A DNA stretch of 45,643 nucleotides. Origin: an uncultured Clostridia bacterium. Lineage in GTDB: Bacteria > Bacillota > Clostridia > Christensenellales > Aristaeellaceae. The notes under the pieces are model-generated. The model did not search any database. It saw nothing but the letters and a program-made list of their open reading frames with translations, and was not told the DNA's origin. Numbering within the stretch: the stretch's first letter is position 1; each line of letters starts with the position of its first letter. The stretch spans positions 1 through 45,643 of the forward strand of contig CAKULG010000020.1 in NCBI GenBank assembly GCA_934667105.1, read 5' to 3'. Made by a program: the position numbers and the translations under genes. Shown here one piece after another: positions 24,333 to 33,321 of this stretch.

Positions 24333-25184
24333 CTACCCCATCAGCGCGCTTTGGGCCAGGGCGGAGGGGAAAGCCTGCTCGAAGGGCGCATCCCCCGTCA
24401 GCAGCAGATAGGGCGCGCCCCGCCGGGCGCAATCCCCCCGGGCGGAACGCAGAAAATCCTGAAGCGCGGCTTCGTAGGCCCGCAGGGCGGGGCCATCCGC
24501 GGATAATTCCAGATCGGGGCCGCCCTCGGCGTCCTTGAGCCGCAGCGCGCCCTCCGCCTGGGGGCGCATCTCCTGGGGGGACAGCACATGCACCACCGCG
24601 CACTCCTGCCGCCGGTAGCGCAGAAGATCCAGGGCGGGGCCCAGGCCCCCCTCCTGATAACCGTCGGTAATCAAGAGGCTCAGCCCCGGGGGACAGGGCT
24701 CCACGCGCTTTAAGCACTCCGCCAGCACAAGGGCCCCCGCCGGCGCTTCCCGGGCCAGGGCCTGGGCAAAACGGGGATAGGCGGCGCGGCCCGCGAAAAA
24801 GGGGGCGGGCCGGGGGCCTTCCTCGGAAAGAAAGCACAGCCGCGCCCGATCGCCGCCGATGAGGGCCAGATAGCTAAGGGCCTCCGCCGCCTTGCAGGCG
24901 GTTTCCCATTTGGCCGCCATGGAGCCGCTGCAATCCAGCAGCACGGTGACGGCCGCCTCCCGTTCCTCCTGGAATAATTTGAGAAACAGGCGGTCGAACC
25001 GGGCGTAGGCGTTCCAATCCAGGCGGCGAATGTCGTCCCCCGGGGCATACTCCCGGAAATCCGAAAACTCGGCGGAGGCGCCCAGCGCCCGGGAACGCCG
25101 CGCGCCCCCCGCCCCGCCCTGGGCCGCGCCGCGAACGGCCAGGCGCAGCGCGTCCAGCCGGGCTAAAAACGCATCGGTGAGCAT
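24333..25184 (-). CDS. DUF58 domain-containing protein
   Basis: This 283-residue protein has the DUF58 signature GDDIRRLDWNAYARFDRLFLK (about 49-70), then a VWA-like core with the degenerate metal motif DCSGSM (84-89) and LLITDGYQEGG. DUF58 proteins are regular partners of MoxR AAA ATPases. The start is ATG 25184 with AAGGAGG 8 bases upstream, 11 bp after the MoxR stop codon. No membrane helix is seen, so it is a cytoplasmic or membrane-associated adaptor. Confidence 0.92.
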   Translation of the reverse strand: MLTDAFLARLDALRLAVRGAAQGGAGGARRSRALGASAEFSDFREYAPGDDIRRLDWNAYARFDRLFLKLFQEEREAAVTVLLDCSGSMAAKWETACKAAEALSYLALIGGDRARLCFLSEEGPRPAPFFAGRAAYPRFAQALAREAPAGALVLAECLKRVEPCPPGLSLLITDGYQEGGLGPALDLLRYRRQECAVVHVLSPQEMRPQAEGALRLKDAEGGPDLELSADGPALRAYEAALQDFLRSARGDCARRGAPYLLLTGDAPFEQAFPSALAQSALMG

Positions 25185-25195
25185 GAAGGGCCTCC

Positions 25196-26176
25196 TTATT
25201 CCGCCTGGGCGGCGGTAAGCAGCCCGTCAATGAGCGCCTCCATGTCCACGCCCTCCGCCCGGGCCTCAAAATTCAGAGCCAGGCGATGACGCAGGCAGGC
25301 GGGGGCCACGAAGCGAATATCCTCAAAGGCCACGTTGTAGCGCCCCTGATGCAGCGCCCGCACCCGGGCGGCGGAAAGCATGGCCTGGGCGGCCCGGGGG
25401 CTGGCCCCAAAGCGCAGAAAGCGCCGGACGCTTTCGGGGGCCTGGGCATTCTCCGGATGGGAGAAAACCACCAGGCGCAGGGCGTAATCCTGCACCGCCG
25501 GGGCGATGGGCACCTGCCGGGCCACCGCCCGCAGGCGCAGCAACTCCGCCCCGTCGGCTGCCTGCTGGGCGGCGGCGGCGTGCTCCTTCACGGTGTAATC
25601 CATGATCTGGGAAAGCTCCTGAAGGGTGGGGAAGGGCACCAGCACCTTAAAGAGAAACCGGTCCAGCTGCGCCTCGGGCAGGGGATAGGTGCCCTCCTGC
25701 TCGATGGGGTTCTGCGTGGCCAGGACGAAATAGGGCTCGGGCAGGGGCCGCGTTTCCCCCGATACGGTGACGGCGTGCTCCTGCATGGCCTCCAGCAGGG
25801 CGGACTGGGTTTTGGGCGTGGCGCGGTTGATTTCATCCGCCAGCACCAGGGAAGCAAACAGCGGCCCTTCCTGAAAGCGGAAGGCGCTTCCCCCCTCGGT
25901 TTTTTCCAGGATGCTGGTGCCCGTAATATCGGCGGGCATCAGATCGGGGGTGAACTGGATGCGGGAGAAGGGCAGGGAAAGCACCTTGGACAGGGTGCGC
26001 ACCAGGTGGGTTTTTCCCAGGCCCGGGGCCCCCTCCAGCAGCACGTTGCCCCCCGCGATCACCGCCAGCAGCAGATGCTCCACCACCGCCTCCTGGCCGA
26101 CCATTTCCTTGGCGATTTCCCGGCGAATGGCCTCGTAGCGCTGGGCGAAGGATTCAATTTCCTGGGTGTTTATCAT
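25196..26176 (-). CDS. MoxR-family AAA ATPase
   Basis: This 326-residue protein has Walker A GAPGLGKT (49-56), Walker B VLADEIN (111-117), sensor-like LATQNPIEQEGTYPLPEAQLDRF and the C-terminal AAA lid. MoxR ATPases act as chaperones that load metal or cofactors or assemble complexes together with VWA proteins. I chose ATG 26176, where GAGG is 10 bases upstream. An ATG at 26185 (three residues earlier) has the GAGG too close. The longer open frame is the antisense-like shadow of the upstream gene. It starts about 16 bp after the coiled-coil gene. Confidence 0.94.
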   Translation of the reverse strand: MINTQEIESFAQRYEAIRREIAKEMVGQEAVVEHLLLAVIAGGNVLLEGAPGLGKTHLVRTLSKVLSLPFSRIQFTPDLMPADITGTSILEKTEGGSAFRFQEGPLFASLVLADEINRATPKTQSALLEAMQEHAVTVSGETRPLPEPYFVLATQNPIEQEGTYPLPEAQLDRFLFKVLVPFPTLQELSQIMDYTVKEHAAAAQQAADGAELLRLRAVARQVPIAPAVQDYALRLVVFSHPENAQAPESVRRFLRFGASPRAAQAMLSAARVRALHQGRYNVAFEDIRFVAPACLRHRLALNFEARAEGVDMEALIDGLLTAAQAE

Positions 26177-26192
26177 GGTCTGCATACCTCGC

Positions 26193-27701
26193 TTATGGAT
26201 TGGTGAGGGCGGCGAAATAATCGTCCACCCATTTTTTTGCCTGGGCGGAAAGGGCCTGGCTGTCCGCAGCCAGGGCCGCGGCTTCGGCGTATTCCCCCAG
26301 CACCCGGTTATAGGGCACATAGCCCTCCGCGCTGCCCGCCCCGGGGCCCAGCTGCATCTGGGTGGATTCCCCTTCGCCCCTTTGCCCGGCGGCGGAAAGG
26401 GCGGTTTCTCCGGCGGATAAGCGGGTGGGATCGTAGATTTCCTCGAATTGCTCCTCCCGATAGCGGGGCTCCCGGCTGCCCCGGCCCCCCTGCTGATCGC
26501 CCTGAGCGGAGCCTTGGGCCTGGTTGGAGGAGCCCTGGCCCGCGCCGCCCGGCTGGCCCTGGGCCGGACCCTCCGCGCCCGATTGCCCGCTTTGGCCATT
26601 TTGGCCGTTCTGGCTGCTCTGGCCCGATTGTCCGGCCTGACCTGCCTGACTGCTCTGGCCGCTGGCACGCATGGCCGATTGCCCCCCTTGCAGGGCGCTT
26701 CGCAGGGCGTCCAGCGCCTGGCGGGCATTTTCCAGCGCCGATTGCTGTTGGCCGGAGGCTGCCTGCGCGCCCGAGAGGGCTTGGACCGCCTGGGCGGTCT
26801 GGCCCTGGGCGAGGGCCTGGGCGGCGGCGGAAAGGGCGGCCTGCACCGGCTGGGCTTGGCCCTCCCCCGCCTGTTCCAGGGCGGAAGCGTCCAGGCCGGA
26901 AAGCGCCTGGGTAAGGGCCTCCTGCTCCCCCGCCTCCAGGGCGGCGGCAGGGGCGTTCAGCCCCGCCTGGGCAAGGGCCTGCGAAAGGGCGGCAAGGTTC
27001 TGCGCCGCCCAAGCGTCTTGCAGCTGTTCCAGCCGCTTTTCCCCCGCGTCCAGCGCCAGCAGCGCGTCCAGGGAATCCCGCGCCCGGCCCGTTTCTCGGC
27101 GCAGCTCGTCCAGCAGGCGGCGCAGCTCCTCCCGCTCCGAGGGGGAGAGGGGATCGGCGGCCTTTTCCGTCGCCTGCTGCAGCTGCTCCTCCGCCTGCTC
27201 CATGCGCCGCTGAAAATCCTCTATGCGCTGAACGGCCGCCGCCTGGGGATTGGGCAGCGCCAGCAGCAGCGCGGCCAGGGCGACGGTTGCCGCCGCGGCG
27301 GCCAGCCAGCGCCCCAGCCGGGGCAGGGGCACCTGCCGGGGATTCAACTCCCGCAGGGCGCGCAGGGCGTCCGCCCGCTGCAGGCGCGTCATGGGGGAAT
27401 CCTCTTGCAGGGAAAGGGCGGTCTGGGCGCGCTCCATCAGCCCCGCCGCATCCGCCGCCCGGGCGGCCCGCCCCGGCCCCACCGGCCACAGGGCGCAGGC
27501 CAGCGCCCCCGCCCCGGCGGGCAGCAGCAAAAGCGGCGGCAGCAGGCGGGCACGCCCCGGCAGGGGCAGCAGAAAGGCGGCGGCGTTCAGCGCCAGGCAA
27601 AGCGCCGCCCCTGCCAGCAGCCCCAGGCAGCCCCCTCGCAGCCCCCGGCCCAGCCGGATGCGCCGCCGGACGGGGCCCAGGGCGCGAATCAGCTCCTTCA
27701 T
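26193..27701 (-). CDS. Membrane protein with coiled coil and Q/G/S/N-rich linker
   Basis: This 502-residue protein is not assigned to a named family with confidence, and it resembles DUF4175-type proteins in layout. It has two or three N-terminal membrane helices (about 24-45, 52-74) and another near 130-150. A long charged and alanine-rich coiled-coil region (about 158-330) includes RRMEQAEEQLQQATEKA. A low-complexity linker (about 345-405) is built from GQSGQSS, NGQNG and GQG units. A short folded-looking end carries FEEIYDPTRLSAG and WVDDYFAALTNP. Its ATG overlaps the permease stop by 4 bp. It is probably a structural or scaffold partner of the MoxR/VWA complex. Confidence 0.7.
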   Translation of the reverse strand: MKELIRALGPVRRRIRLGRGLRGGCLGLLAGAALCLALNAAAFLLPLPGRARLLPPLLLLPAGAGALACALWPVGPGRAARAADAAGLMERAQTALSLQEDSPMTRLQRADALRALRELNPRQVPLPRLGRWLAAAAATVALAALLLALPNPQAAAVQRIEDFQRRMEQAEEQLQQATEKAADPLSPSEREELRRLLDELRRETGRARDSLDALLALDAGEKRLEQLQDAWAAQNLAALSQALAQAGLNAPAAALEAGEQEALTQALSGLDASALEQAGEGQAQPVQAALSAAAQALAQGQTAQAVQALSGAQAASGQQQSALENARQALDALRSALQGGQSAMRASGQSSQAGQAGQSGQSSQNGQNGQSGQSGAEGPAQGQPGGAGQGSSNQAQGSAQGDQQGGRGSREPRYREEQFEEIYDPTRLSAGETALSAAGQRGEGESTQMQLGPGAGSAEGYVPYNRVLGEYAEAAALAADSQALSAQAKKWVDDYFAALTNP

Positions 27702-28612
27702 GATTTTTTCCTCTTTCTATGGGGCGCGCGGGGCCGCAGCAGCAGCGCGCTGAACCCCGTCAGCGCCCCCGCCCCCAGCAGCAGGGCCCCCAGGGAAAGG
27801 AAGGCGGCGGCCTCCAGCCCGATTTTCTTCAGCAGCAGATAGGTGGCGTACAGCCGGCCCCAACCGTGATACAGCGAGGCATGGAGAATCTGGGTCTGGC
27901 TTTCCAGCAGGCAATACAGCCCGGCGGCGGGATTGAAAAACAGCAGGGGCGAAAGCCTCTCCAGCGCGCCCTGGGGGGTCAGCCGGGCGTACTGGACGGG
28001 ATCATACAGAATATCCGTCACCCGCTGGGGATACCCCGCCGCTACGGGAAGCAGCGAGGCCGCCCCCAGGAGCAGCAGCAGCACATAGCTCAGCACCGCC
28101 GCCCCCACCGTGGTGCGGGCCAGGCAGGAGGAAAGCAGCCCAACGCTGGCCGCCGCCACGGCGCACGCCATCAAAAACAGAATGGCCTCCAATATCTGCG
28201 CAAGCCCCACGCCCCCCGCGATCAGGGGCAGGCACAGGGCCGGCAGCGAGGAAAAAACCAGCAGCAGCAAAAAGGCGCAGCTTTCCATCAGCTTGCCCGC
28301 CACAATGCGGAAGGAGCCCGTGTTCGTTACCAGCAGCAGCTCCAGCGTTTGCCGTTCCCGCTCCCCGGCCACGGCCCCGGCGGTCATGGCGGGGGCCACC
28401 AGCAGCAGCAGCGCCGCCTGGGCCGCCGTGAGAAACAGAAAGCTGGTTACCCCCTGCCCCATTTGCGAAAGCGTTATGCGGGGGGCGAAAAAATCCTTCA
28501 TCAACAGGGCGGAGAGCAGCAAAAGCGCCGCGCCGTAGCCGCTTATCAGCGCCGCCGTCCGGGGCGAGCGCATGCGCCGCGTGGCCGAGGAAGCCAGAAT
28601 GGGGTTAAGCAT
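27698..28612 (-). CDS. ABC-2-type transporter permease
   Basis: This 304-residue protein has about six membrane helices, the layout of ABC-2 export permeases. It opens with a cytoplasmic stretch (NPILASSATRRMRSPRTAA), and a helix hairpin holds GAVAGERERQTLELLLVTN, the loop typical of these permeases. It overlaps the ATPase gene by 8 bp upstream and the coiled-coil gene by 4 bp downstream. With the ATPase it forms an exporter of unknown substrate, or a gliding/GldF-like module as seen beside VWA/MoxR sets. Confidence 0.9.
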   Translation of the reverse strand: MLNPILASSATRRMRSPRTAALISGYGAALLLLSALLMKDFFAPRITLSQMGQGVTSFLFLTAAQAALLLLVAPAMTAGAVAGERERQTLELLLVTNTGSFRIVAGKLMESCAFLLLLVFSSLPALCLPLIAGGVGLAQILEAILFLMACAVAAASVGLLSSCLARTTVGAAVLSYVLLLLLGAASLLPVAAGYPQRVTDILYDPVQYARLTPQGALERLSPLLFFNPAAGLYCLLESQTQILHASLYHGWGRLYATYLLLKKIGLEAAAFLSLGALLLGAGALTGFSALLLRPRAPHRKRKKS

Positions 28613-29543
28613 CCTGCGTCACCTCCATAAATACTTTTTCCAGGTTCATGGCCGCCCGGTGAAAATCGCTTACCGGCACGCCCCGGGCGATCAGCGCCCG
28701 CAGCAGGGCGGCCCGCGCGTCCTCCGCCCCTTCCAGGCGCACCCGCAGCAGCCGGGGCTCCTCCTGGGTGATTTCGGAAACGCCCGGCGTTTCCCGCAGG
28801 GCCTGCACCGCGCTTTCCACATCCCCTTCGCCGCAGCCCTCCGCCAGGCGAATATCCAGGGGCGCGTCCCCGTTCATTTTCCGGGCCAGGGCCTCCACCG
28901 TGCCGGTGAAGGCCAGATGACCGTGATCCAGAATGGTCAGGCAATCGCACAGCTCGGCCAGCTCCGGCAGGATATGGGAGGAAATCAGCACCGTTTTGCC
29001 CATCTCCTTCAGCGTGCGCAGAATGCCCTTCATTTCTGCCCGGGCCCGGGGGTCCATGCCCGAGGCGGGCTCGTCCAGAATCAGCAGCTTAGGATCATGC
29101 ATCAGGGCGCGGGCCAGGCACAGGCGCTGCTTCATGCCCCGGGACAGGCTGTCCACATATGCGTCGCGCTTTTCCGAAAGGCTCACCAGCTCCAGCAGCT
29201 GCATGGCCGCGCGGCGGCGCGCCTCTGCGGAAAGGCCGTAGCACCGGCCGTAAAAATCCAGATATTCCGAAACCTTCAGATTGTCATACACCCCGAAAAA
29301 ATCCGGCATATAGCCCACCAGCGCCCGGGCCCGGCGGCTGTGCCGGGCGATATCCACCCCGTCCAGCACCGCCCGGCCCGAGGTGGGGGAAAGCAGGGTG
29401 GCCAGGATGCGCAGGGTCGTTGTTTTTCCCGCGCCGTTGGGGCCCACGAAGCCGTGAAGCTCCCCCTCTCCCAGGGAAAGGGATACATGATCCAGGGCCA
29501 GGAAATTGCCGTATTTCTTGGTAAGGCCTTCTATTTGCAGCAT
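28605..29543 (-). CDS. ABC transporter ATP-binding protein
   Basis: This 312-residue ATPase has Walker A GPNGAGKTT (34-42), Q-loop region YMPDFFGVYDNL, signature LSRGMKQRL, Walker B LLILDEPASGMDP and the switch His in ISSHILPEL. A C-terminal regulatory extension (about 225-312) is typical of GldA/CcmA-like multidrug ATPases. The stop of the upstream 813-residue gene is 1 bp away, and the permease overlaps by 8 bp. It forms the exporter with 27698-28612. Confidence 0.95.
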   Translation of the reverse strand: MLQIEGLTKKYGNFLALDHVSLSLGEGELHGFVGPNGAGKTTTLRILATLLSPTSGRAVLDGVDIARHSRRARALVGYMPDFFGVYDNLKVSEYLDFYGRCYGLSAEARRRAAMQLLELVSLSEKRDAYVDSLSRGMKQRLCLARALMHDPKLLILDEPASGMDPRARAEMKGILRTLKEMGKTVLISSHILPELAELCDCLTILDHGHLAFTGTVEALARKMNGDAPLDIRLAEGCGEGDVESAVQALRETPGVSEITQEEPRLLRVRLEGAEDARAALLRALIARGVPVSDFHRAAMNLEKVFMEVTQDA

Positions 29544-29544
29544 A

Positions 29545-31986
29545 TCAGCGCGCCCTCCCTTCCAGCAGCAGCGTGGGCGCGGTCACGGAAGCGTTTCCCG
29601 CGCCCCGGAACTGCACGAATAATTGCCCTTCCGCATCGATAAAGCGCCCGGGGTTCTCCACGCGCGTATTCAGCGCCTGCGAAATCCATTCTTTTCCGTC
29701 ATACAGATACATTTCCAGGTTGCCGCCCCAGGAATCCGCCTGAAGCGTCAGGCTGGAAATCTGGATATTCGCCGTATCCAGGACAAACCGGAAGGCAGGC
29801 CATTCGGAGGCCTCGTAATAATAGCGACCGCTCTCCGGGTATGTCTCGGAAAGGGGGGCGTTTTCCTTCGTGGTCTGGCAGCGCACGGAGCGATCCTGGC
29901 CCGGCATGCGGCAGATCAGCCCCTGGGGGCTGACGCTCTGGAAGGGCAGCAGGGCGCACACCGCGCCCTCGCCCTGCTGGCGGGGGATCTCCACCCCGTC
30001 CAGCAGCAGCCCCGTGGGCTGAAGCGCCGGGCAGAAGGCCAGGTAATAAAAGCCCCGGTTCACGCTGCGCCAGCTTCCCTGGCCCCAGGAGGAACCGCCC
30101 CGCCCCGAGCCCACCAGATTATAGGCGATGGAGGCGCGCAGGCTGGTGACGGGATCGGCGCTGATCGTCCGCCCCGGCTTGAGATGCGTGGAATGATAGA
30201 AATATTCGCTGATAAAGGCGGAGTAGCTTTCGCTGCTCAGCAGGCGTTCGTACATCTCTCCCGGCTCGTACACGGGGTTATCCAGATCATTCAGGCTGGC
30301 CCAGAGCAGGGAAAATTCATAGCTTTCGCCGTTTTCCAGGGCGGGCACGGCGCAAAAGCCGTAGGGGGTGAAAACGGCCCCCTCGGTGAGGGGATAGCCC
30401 GTCCGGTTGGTCAGCGTTCCGTGGGCGCCGTCCGCTTCCATCCACACCGCGCCCTCCACCGCCCCGGCGGCCGCCCCCAGAGAGAGGGAAAAATACTGCC
30501 GCGTCCAGGGCGCGGACAGGTCCAGCGCCACGCCGCTTTGCGCCCCTGCAAGGAAGCGATAGCGCAGCTTCGTGGGGGAGGCGGGGGCGGAATCGTCATA
30601 ATAATCATAATACGATTCCGAGGAGGGAAGCAATTCGCCCCGGGGGGAGGAAACGACGTGCATACCGGTCTGCCCCGCGGCCACGGCCAGGGAGGTTTCC
30701 TGCGTCCAGCCGCCGTTGGCGTCCTGACGCAGGGTGCTGACGCTCAGGGCCACGGGCTGATTCATTTCCGTATTCCGGGCCATGCCCCATACGCCCAGGG
30801 CGCAGGCCGCCGTCCACAGCGGCAGCGCCAGCCACAGCCATTGCCGCTTATCCAGCCGCCGCAGCAGGAAATAGAAAAGCAGCGCCCCCAGGGGCAGCGC
30901 CGCCGCGATGAGCAGGGCGGGGGCCAGCGCGCCGTCGTTTTCCAGGGGAATTTCCGCCGCCAGGTAAAACATGCTCTGGTCGGAGCCCGTGCCCGCATAC
31001 AGCCGCTGATGATAAAAATCCAGGCAATCCATCAAAAGCAGCCGCTGCCAGAAGGAATGGGCGTAGCGCCAGGCGCGGAAGGGGGCCTCGCCCAGGGAAA
31101 AGGCGGCGGCGTAAACCAGGCCGCCGCCCGCCTGGGCCCGCTGAATCAAGGGCGTATCCCCCTGGGCGATCACGGTGGTTCCCCCGGAAAGGGAGGAAAG
31201 CAGAAAATCCTCTCCCGCGGCCTCGCCGCTGACGCCCAGAGCCTCCAGCAGGGCGGGGGTCGCATCCTCCGCCGGATGCGCCGCGCCGGCGGAAAGGCCG
31301 CACAGCGCCTCAAAATAGGGGAAGCTGGCCGCTCCCTGGCCGCCGCCCCCCAGCAGCACCAGCCCGCCCTCCAGCAGCCAATTTTCCAGCACGCTCTGCT
31401 GCGCCGGGGAAAGGGCGGCCAGGTCGAAGCCGTCTATCGCCAGGATGGAAAAGGACTGCATCAGCCGCGCCTCCGCCGGGAAGGTTTCCCGCGTCAGGGG
31501 CACGATCTGCCAGTATTCGGAGCGGTATAATTCGTCGCTGTCTCGGTCGATATTCATATAGGAAAGGCGCTGCGCGTCGTCGGACAGCACGCCGATAAGC
31601 CCCGCCGAGGGGCTGACCACCAGGACGGCCTCCACCGTGCGGGCGGCGATTTGCTTTCCGTCCTGCAGCAGCTCCGCCGTGAAGCGGGTTTGCCTGCTGT
31701 CAATGCGCACGGGAAAGCAGAATTCCTTCACCGCCCCCGCCGCCAGGAAAAATTCCTGCTCGTAGCGGTTGTATTCCGTGCGGCTGACGGCAATGTCAAT
31801 GGCCGCCACGCCGGAAAAATCCTCGCCGTGGTTCTCCAGACGAATGGTCACGGGCAGGGCCTTGCCATAGGTAATCAGCCCGTCATACCCCACGGAAAGC
31901 GATATGTCCGTTTCGCCAAGCGCCCCCCAGGGCAGCAGCAGCGCCAGCAGCAGCGCGCAAAGGCGCGTCATTTTTCGCATATGCAT
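29545..31986 (-). CDS. Secreted/membrane protein, putative first gene of the VWA operon
   Basis: This 813-residue protein has a signal peptide near MTRLCALLLALLLPWGALGE. A beta-rich extracytoplasmic domain follows (about 22-170). A segment (about 180-330) with ENWLLEGGLVLLGGGGQ resembles a GATase1-like fold. Membrane helices lie near 370-395 and 400-420, and a large second extracytoplasmic domain extends to the end, finishing in a beta-sandwich-like part (IQISSLTLQADSWGGNLEMYLYDGKEW). I recognise no named family. It is comparable in position and layout to GldG-like or BatD-like partners of ABC/VWA systems. ATG 31986 has AGGA seven bases upstream. The frame is open to 32043, which is less likely. 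Confidence 0.72.
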   Translation of the reverse strand: MHMRKMTRLCALLLALLLPWGALGETDISLSVGYDGLITYGKALPVTIRLENHGEDFSGVAAIDIAVSRTEYNRYEQEFFLAAGAVKEFCFPVRIDSRQTRFTAELLQDGKQIAARTVEAVLVVSPSAGLIGVLSDDAQRLSYMNIDRDSDELYRSEYWQIVPLTRETFPAEARLMQSFSILAIDGFDLAALSPAQQSVLENWLLEGGLVLLGGGGQGAASFPYFEALCGLSAGAAHPAEDATPALLEALGVSGEAAGEDFLLSSLSGGTTVIAQGDTPLIQRAQAGGGLVYAAAFSLGEAPFRAWRYAHSFWQRLLLMDCLDFYHQRLYAGTGSDQSMFYLAAEIPLENDGALAPALLIAAALPLGALLFYFLLRRLDKRQWLWLALPLWTAACALGVWGMARNTEMNQPVALSVSTLRQDANGGWTQETSLAVAAGQTGMHVVSSPRGELLPSSESYYDYYDDSAPASPTKLRYRFLAGAQSGVALDLSAPWTRQYFSLSLGAAAGAVEGAVWMEADGAHGTLTNRTGYPLTEGAVFTPYGFCAVPALENGESYEFSLLWASLNDLDNPVYEPGEMYERLLSSESYSAFISEYFYHSTHLKPGRTISADPVTSLRASIAYNLVGSGRGGSSWGQGSWRSVNRGFYYLAFCPALQPTGLLLDGVEIPRQQGEGAVCALLPFQSVSPQGLICRMPGQDRSVRCQTTKENAPLSETYPESGRYYYEASEWPAFRFVLDTANIQISSLTLQADSWGGNLEMYLYDGKEWISQALNTRVENPGRFIDAEGQLFVQFRGAGNASVTAPTLLLEGRAR

Positions 31987-32154
31987 CCTTACATCCTTCT
32001 TCGTTTTTTGCGCGGTTCCTCTATACGACGATTCAGCTGGCAATTTTGTTCCAATTTCTGCAATAGAAACGAAATAAAAATATCTGGGAAGCCCACTGGG
32101 GGAAAACGGGGCCCTAAGATAGCCGCTGGCTTTTCCGCCTGCAAAGGAATATTT

Positions 32155-32195
32155 AAAAAAGGCTTCCCCGGCGTTTCCTTCGGCGGGAGCCTTTT
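32155..32195 (-). terminator. Intrinsic terminator after the SDR gene
   Basis: Read on the minus strand, AAAAGGCTCCC and its partner GGGGAAGCCTTTT form a GC-rich stem with one bulge, ending in T6. It lies 210 bp after the SDR stop codon, beyond repeat copy 8, and just upstream of the VWA operon. Confidence 0.6.
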
Positions 32196-32204
32196 AGCGC
32201 TGCA

Positions 32205-32222
32205 TTTCTATATTTATAGAAA
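32205..32222. other. AT-rich perfect inverted repeat
   Basis: TTTCTATA and TATAGAAA flank two T's. It lies in the 400-bp gap upstream of the VWA operon start at 31986 and could be an operator or part of its promoter. No well-spaced promoter pair could be assigned, so the operon's promoter is not located. Confidence 0.3.
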
Positions 32223-32261
32223 AACAATTTGCAGAAAACCAAACGTTTTTCTCTTTCGTTT

Positions 32262-32374
32262 CCCTTTGCCAGCGGAGAAGCGAACCGATTTCTTGCCGCT
32301 CAATTTTACCCAATCGGCTTTCTGAAGGGGTGCGGGGGAGGTCTTCTTTGGCTCTCCAAAGAAAATCTCCCCCG
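32262..32374. repeat. Modular hairpin repeat, copy 8
   Basis: Order: a diverged second box (about 32272-32295), reverse main box (CCAATCGGCTTTCTGAAGG, 32310-32328), then a 19-bp stem (32333-32351 with 32356-32374; one G/T pair and one mismatch). The lower stem is GAGGTC/AATCTC type, near copy 4. It sits 29 bp downstream of the SDR stop codon and is therefore transcribed from the SDR promoter. Confidence 0.75.
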
Positions 32375-32402
32375 AAAATTCCCAATTTCCTCGTTTTTGC
32401 CT

Positions 32403-33203
32403 TTACGGCCGCAGGCCCATGCCGCCCTCCAGGGTGATGGTTTCGCCGCTCATGTATTTGAAATCGGGCGAAGCCAGCTGCACGCATACCCGGCCGATCT
32501 CGGTTTCCGCGTTAGCGAAATGGCCCATCGGGGGCATTTTCACATTGGCCTTAAAGGCTTCGGGATACGCCTTTTCGAATTTCTCCAGCTGCGCCGTCCA
32601 GGCCAGGGGGCACACCACGTTCACATTGATGCCGTCCTTGCCCCACTCGGTGGCGGCCACGCGGCTCAGGCCGCGAATGCCCTCCTTGGCGGCGGCATAG
32701 GCGCATTGGCCGTAATTGCCGAACAGGCCCGCGCCGGAGGCGAAATTGATAACCGTGCCCTGGGTTTTCGCCAGGTGGGGATAGCAGGCCTTCATATAAT
32801 AGAAAGCGGCGTACAGGCCGGAATAGACGGCCAGGTCGAACTGCTCGGTGGTGTGGTTTTCCAGCGTCACGCCGGAGGCGGAGGCCTGGGCGTTGTTAAT
32901 CAGCACGTCGATGCGGCCGAAGGCGGCGATCGCCTCGTCCACCACCTTTTTTGTGACGGCCTCGTTATCCGCGCCGGAGGATATGTCCGCCTGCAGCGGC
33001 AGCACCTGAACGCCGTACAGGCGCTCCAGTTCCTCCTTCGCGTCCAGCAGCTTTTGCATGTTCCGCCCCGTCAGCACCAGATTCGCGCCCTCCTTGGCAT
33101 AAGCCGTGGCGATGCCATAGCCAATGGAGCCGCACGCGCCGCTTTCCAGCACTGCGCGGCCGCCGCCTGTGATAATCGCGGTTTTTCCCTGCAGGAAGCC
33201 CAT
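32403..33203 (-). CDS. Short-chain dehydrogenase/reductase
   Basis: This 266-residue Rossmann enzyme has the N-terminal cofactor motif TAIITGGGRAVLESGACGSIGYG, longer than the usual TGxxxGxG and with an insert between the glycines. It also has LINNAQASASG (NNAG site, with Gln replacing Gly), and the catalytic Ser/Tyr/Lys in FASGAGLFGNYGQCAYAAAKEG. The C-terminal GETITLEGGMG is typical of FabG-like members. ATG 33203 is preceded by AAAGGAGAGGG and a good promoter at 33268-33296. Substrate unknown. Confidence 0.92.
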   Translation of the reverse strand: MGFLQGKTAIITGGGRAVLESGACGSIGYGIATAYAKEGANLVLTGRNMQKLLDAKEELERLYGVQVLPLQADISSGADNEAVTKKVVDEAIAAFGRIDVLINNAQASASGVTLENHTTEQFDLAVYSGLYAAFYYMKACYPHLAKTQGTVINFASGAGLFGNYGQCAYAAAKEGIRGLSRVAATEWGKDGINVNVVCPLAWTAQLEKFEKAYPEAFKANVKMPPMGHFANAETEIGRVCVQLASPDFKYMSGETITLEGGMGLRP

Positions 33204-33267
33204 AAATAGCCCTCTCCTTTTATTTTGTTTTTCCCGGAACAGTACGCCCTGAGAGATGTTCCTTCCT

Positions 33268-33296
33268 ATTCTATCTCCTTTTTCCCATTTTATCAA
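33268..33296 (-). promoter_or_regulatory. Promoter of the SDR gene
   Basis: On the minus strand TTGATA and TAGAAT are spaced by 17 bp, each one or two bases from consensus, ending 65 bp before the SDR ATG. Confidence 0.65.
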
Positions 33297-33321
33297 GCCC
33301 AGACGCGAGAATGCATTAAAA

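Noticed and set aside
26177..26728. N-terminal extension of the MoxR protein by about 184 residues
   Set aside because: Arg/Pro/Ala-rich out-of-frame reading of the coiled-coil gene. True MoxR proteins begin near the VGQEA motif.
28572..29642. A 356-residue plus-strand frame opposite the ABC ATPase
   Set aside because: Overlaps a clear ABC ATPase with Walker A, signature and Walker B. The antisense frame lacks motifs.
29623..31530. A 635-residue open frame on the plus strand opposite the 813-residue gene
   Set aside because: Arg/Gly/Gln/His-rich composition, no domain, no ribosome site. This is an antisense shadow of high-GC coding DNA. The minus-strand protein has a signal peptide and operon fit.
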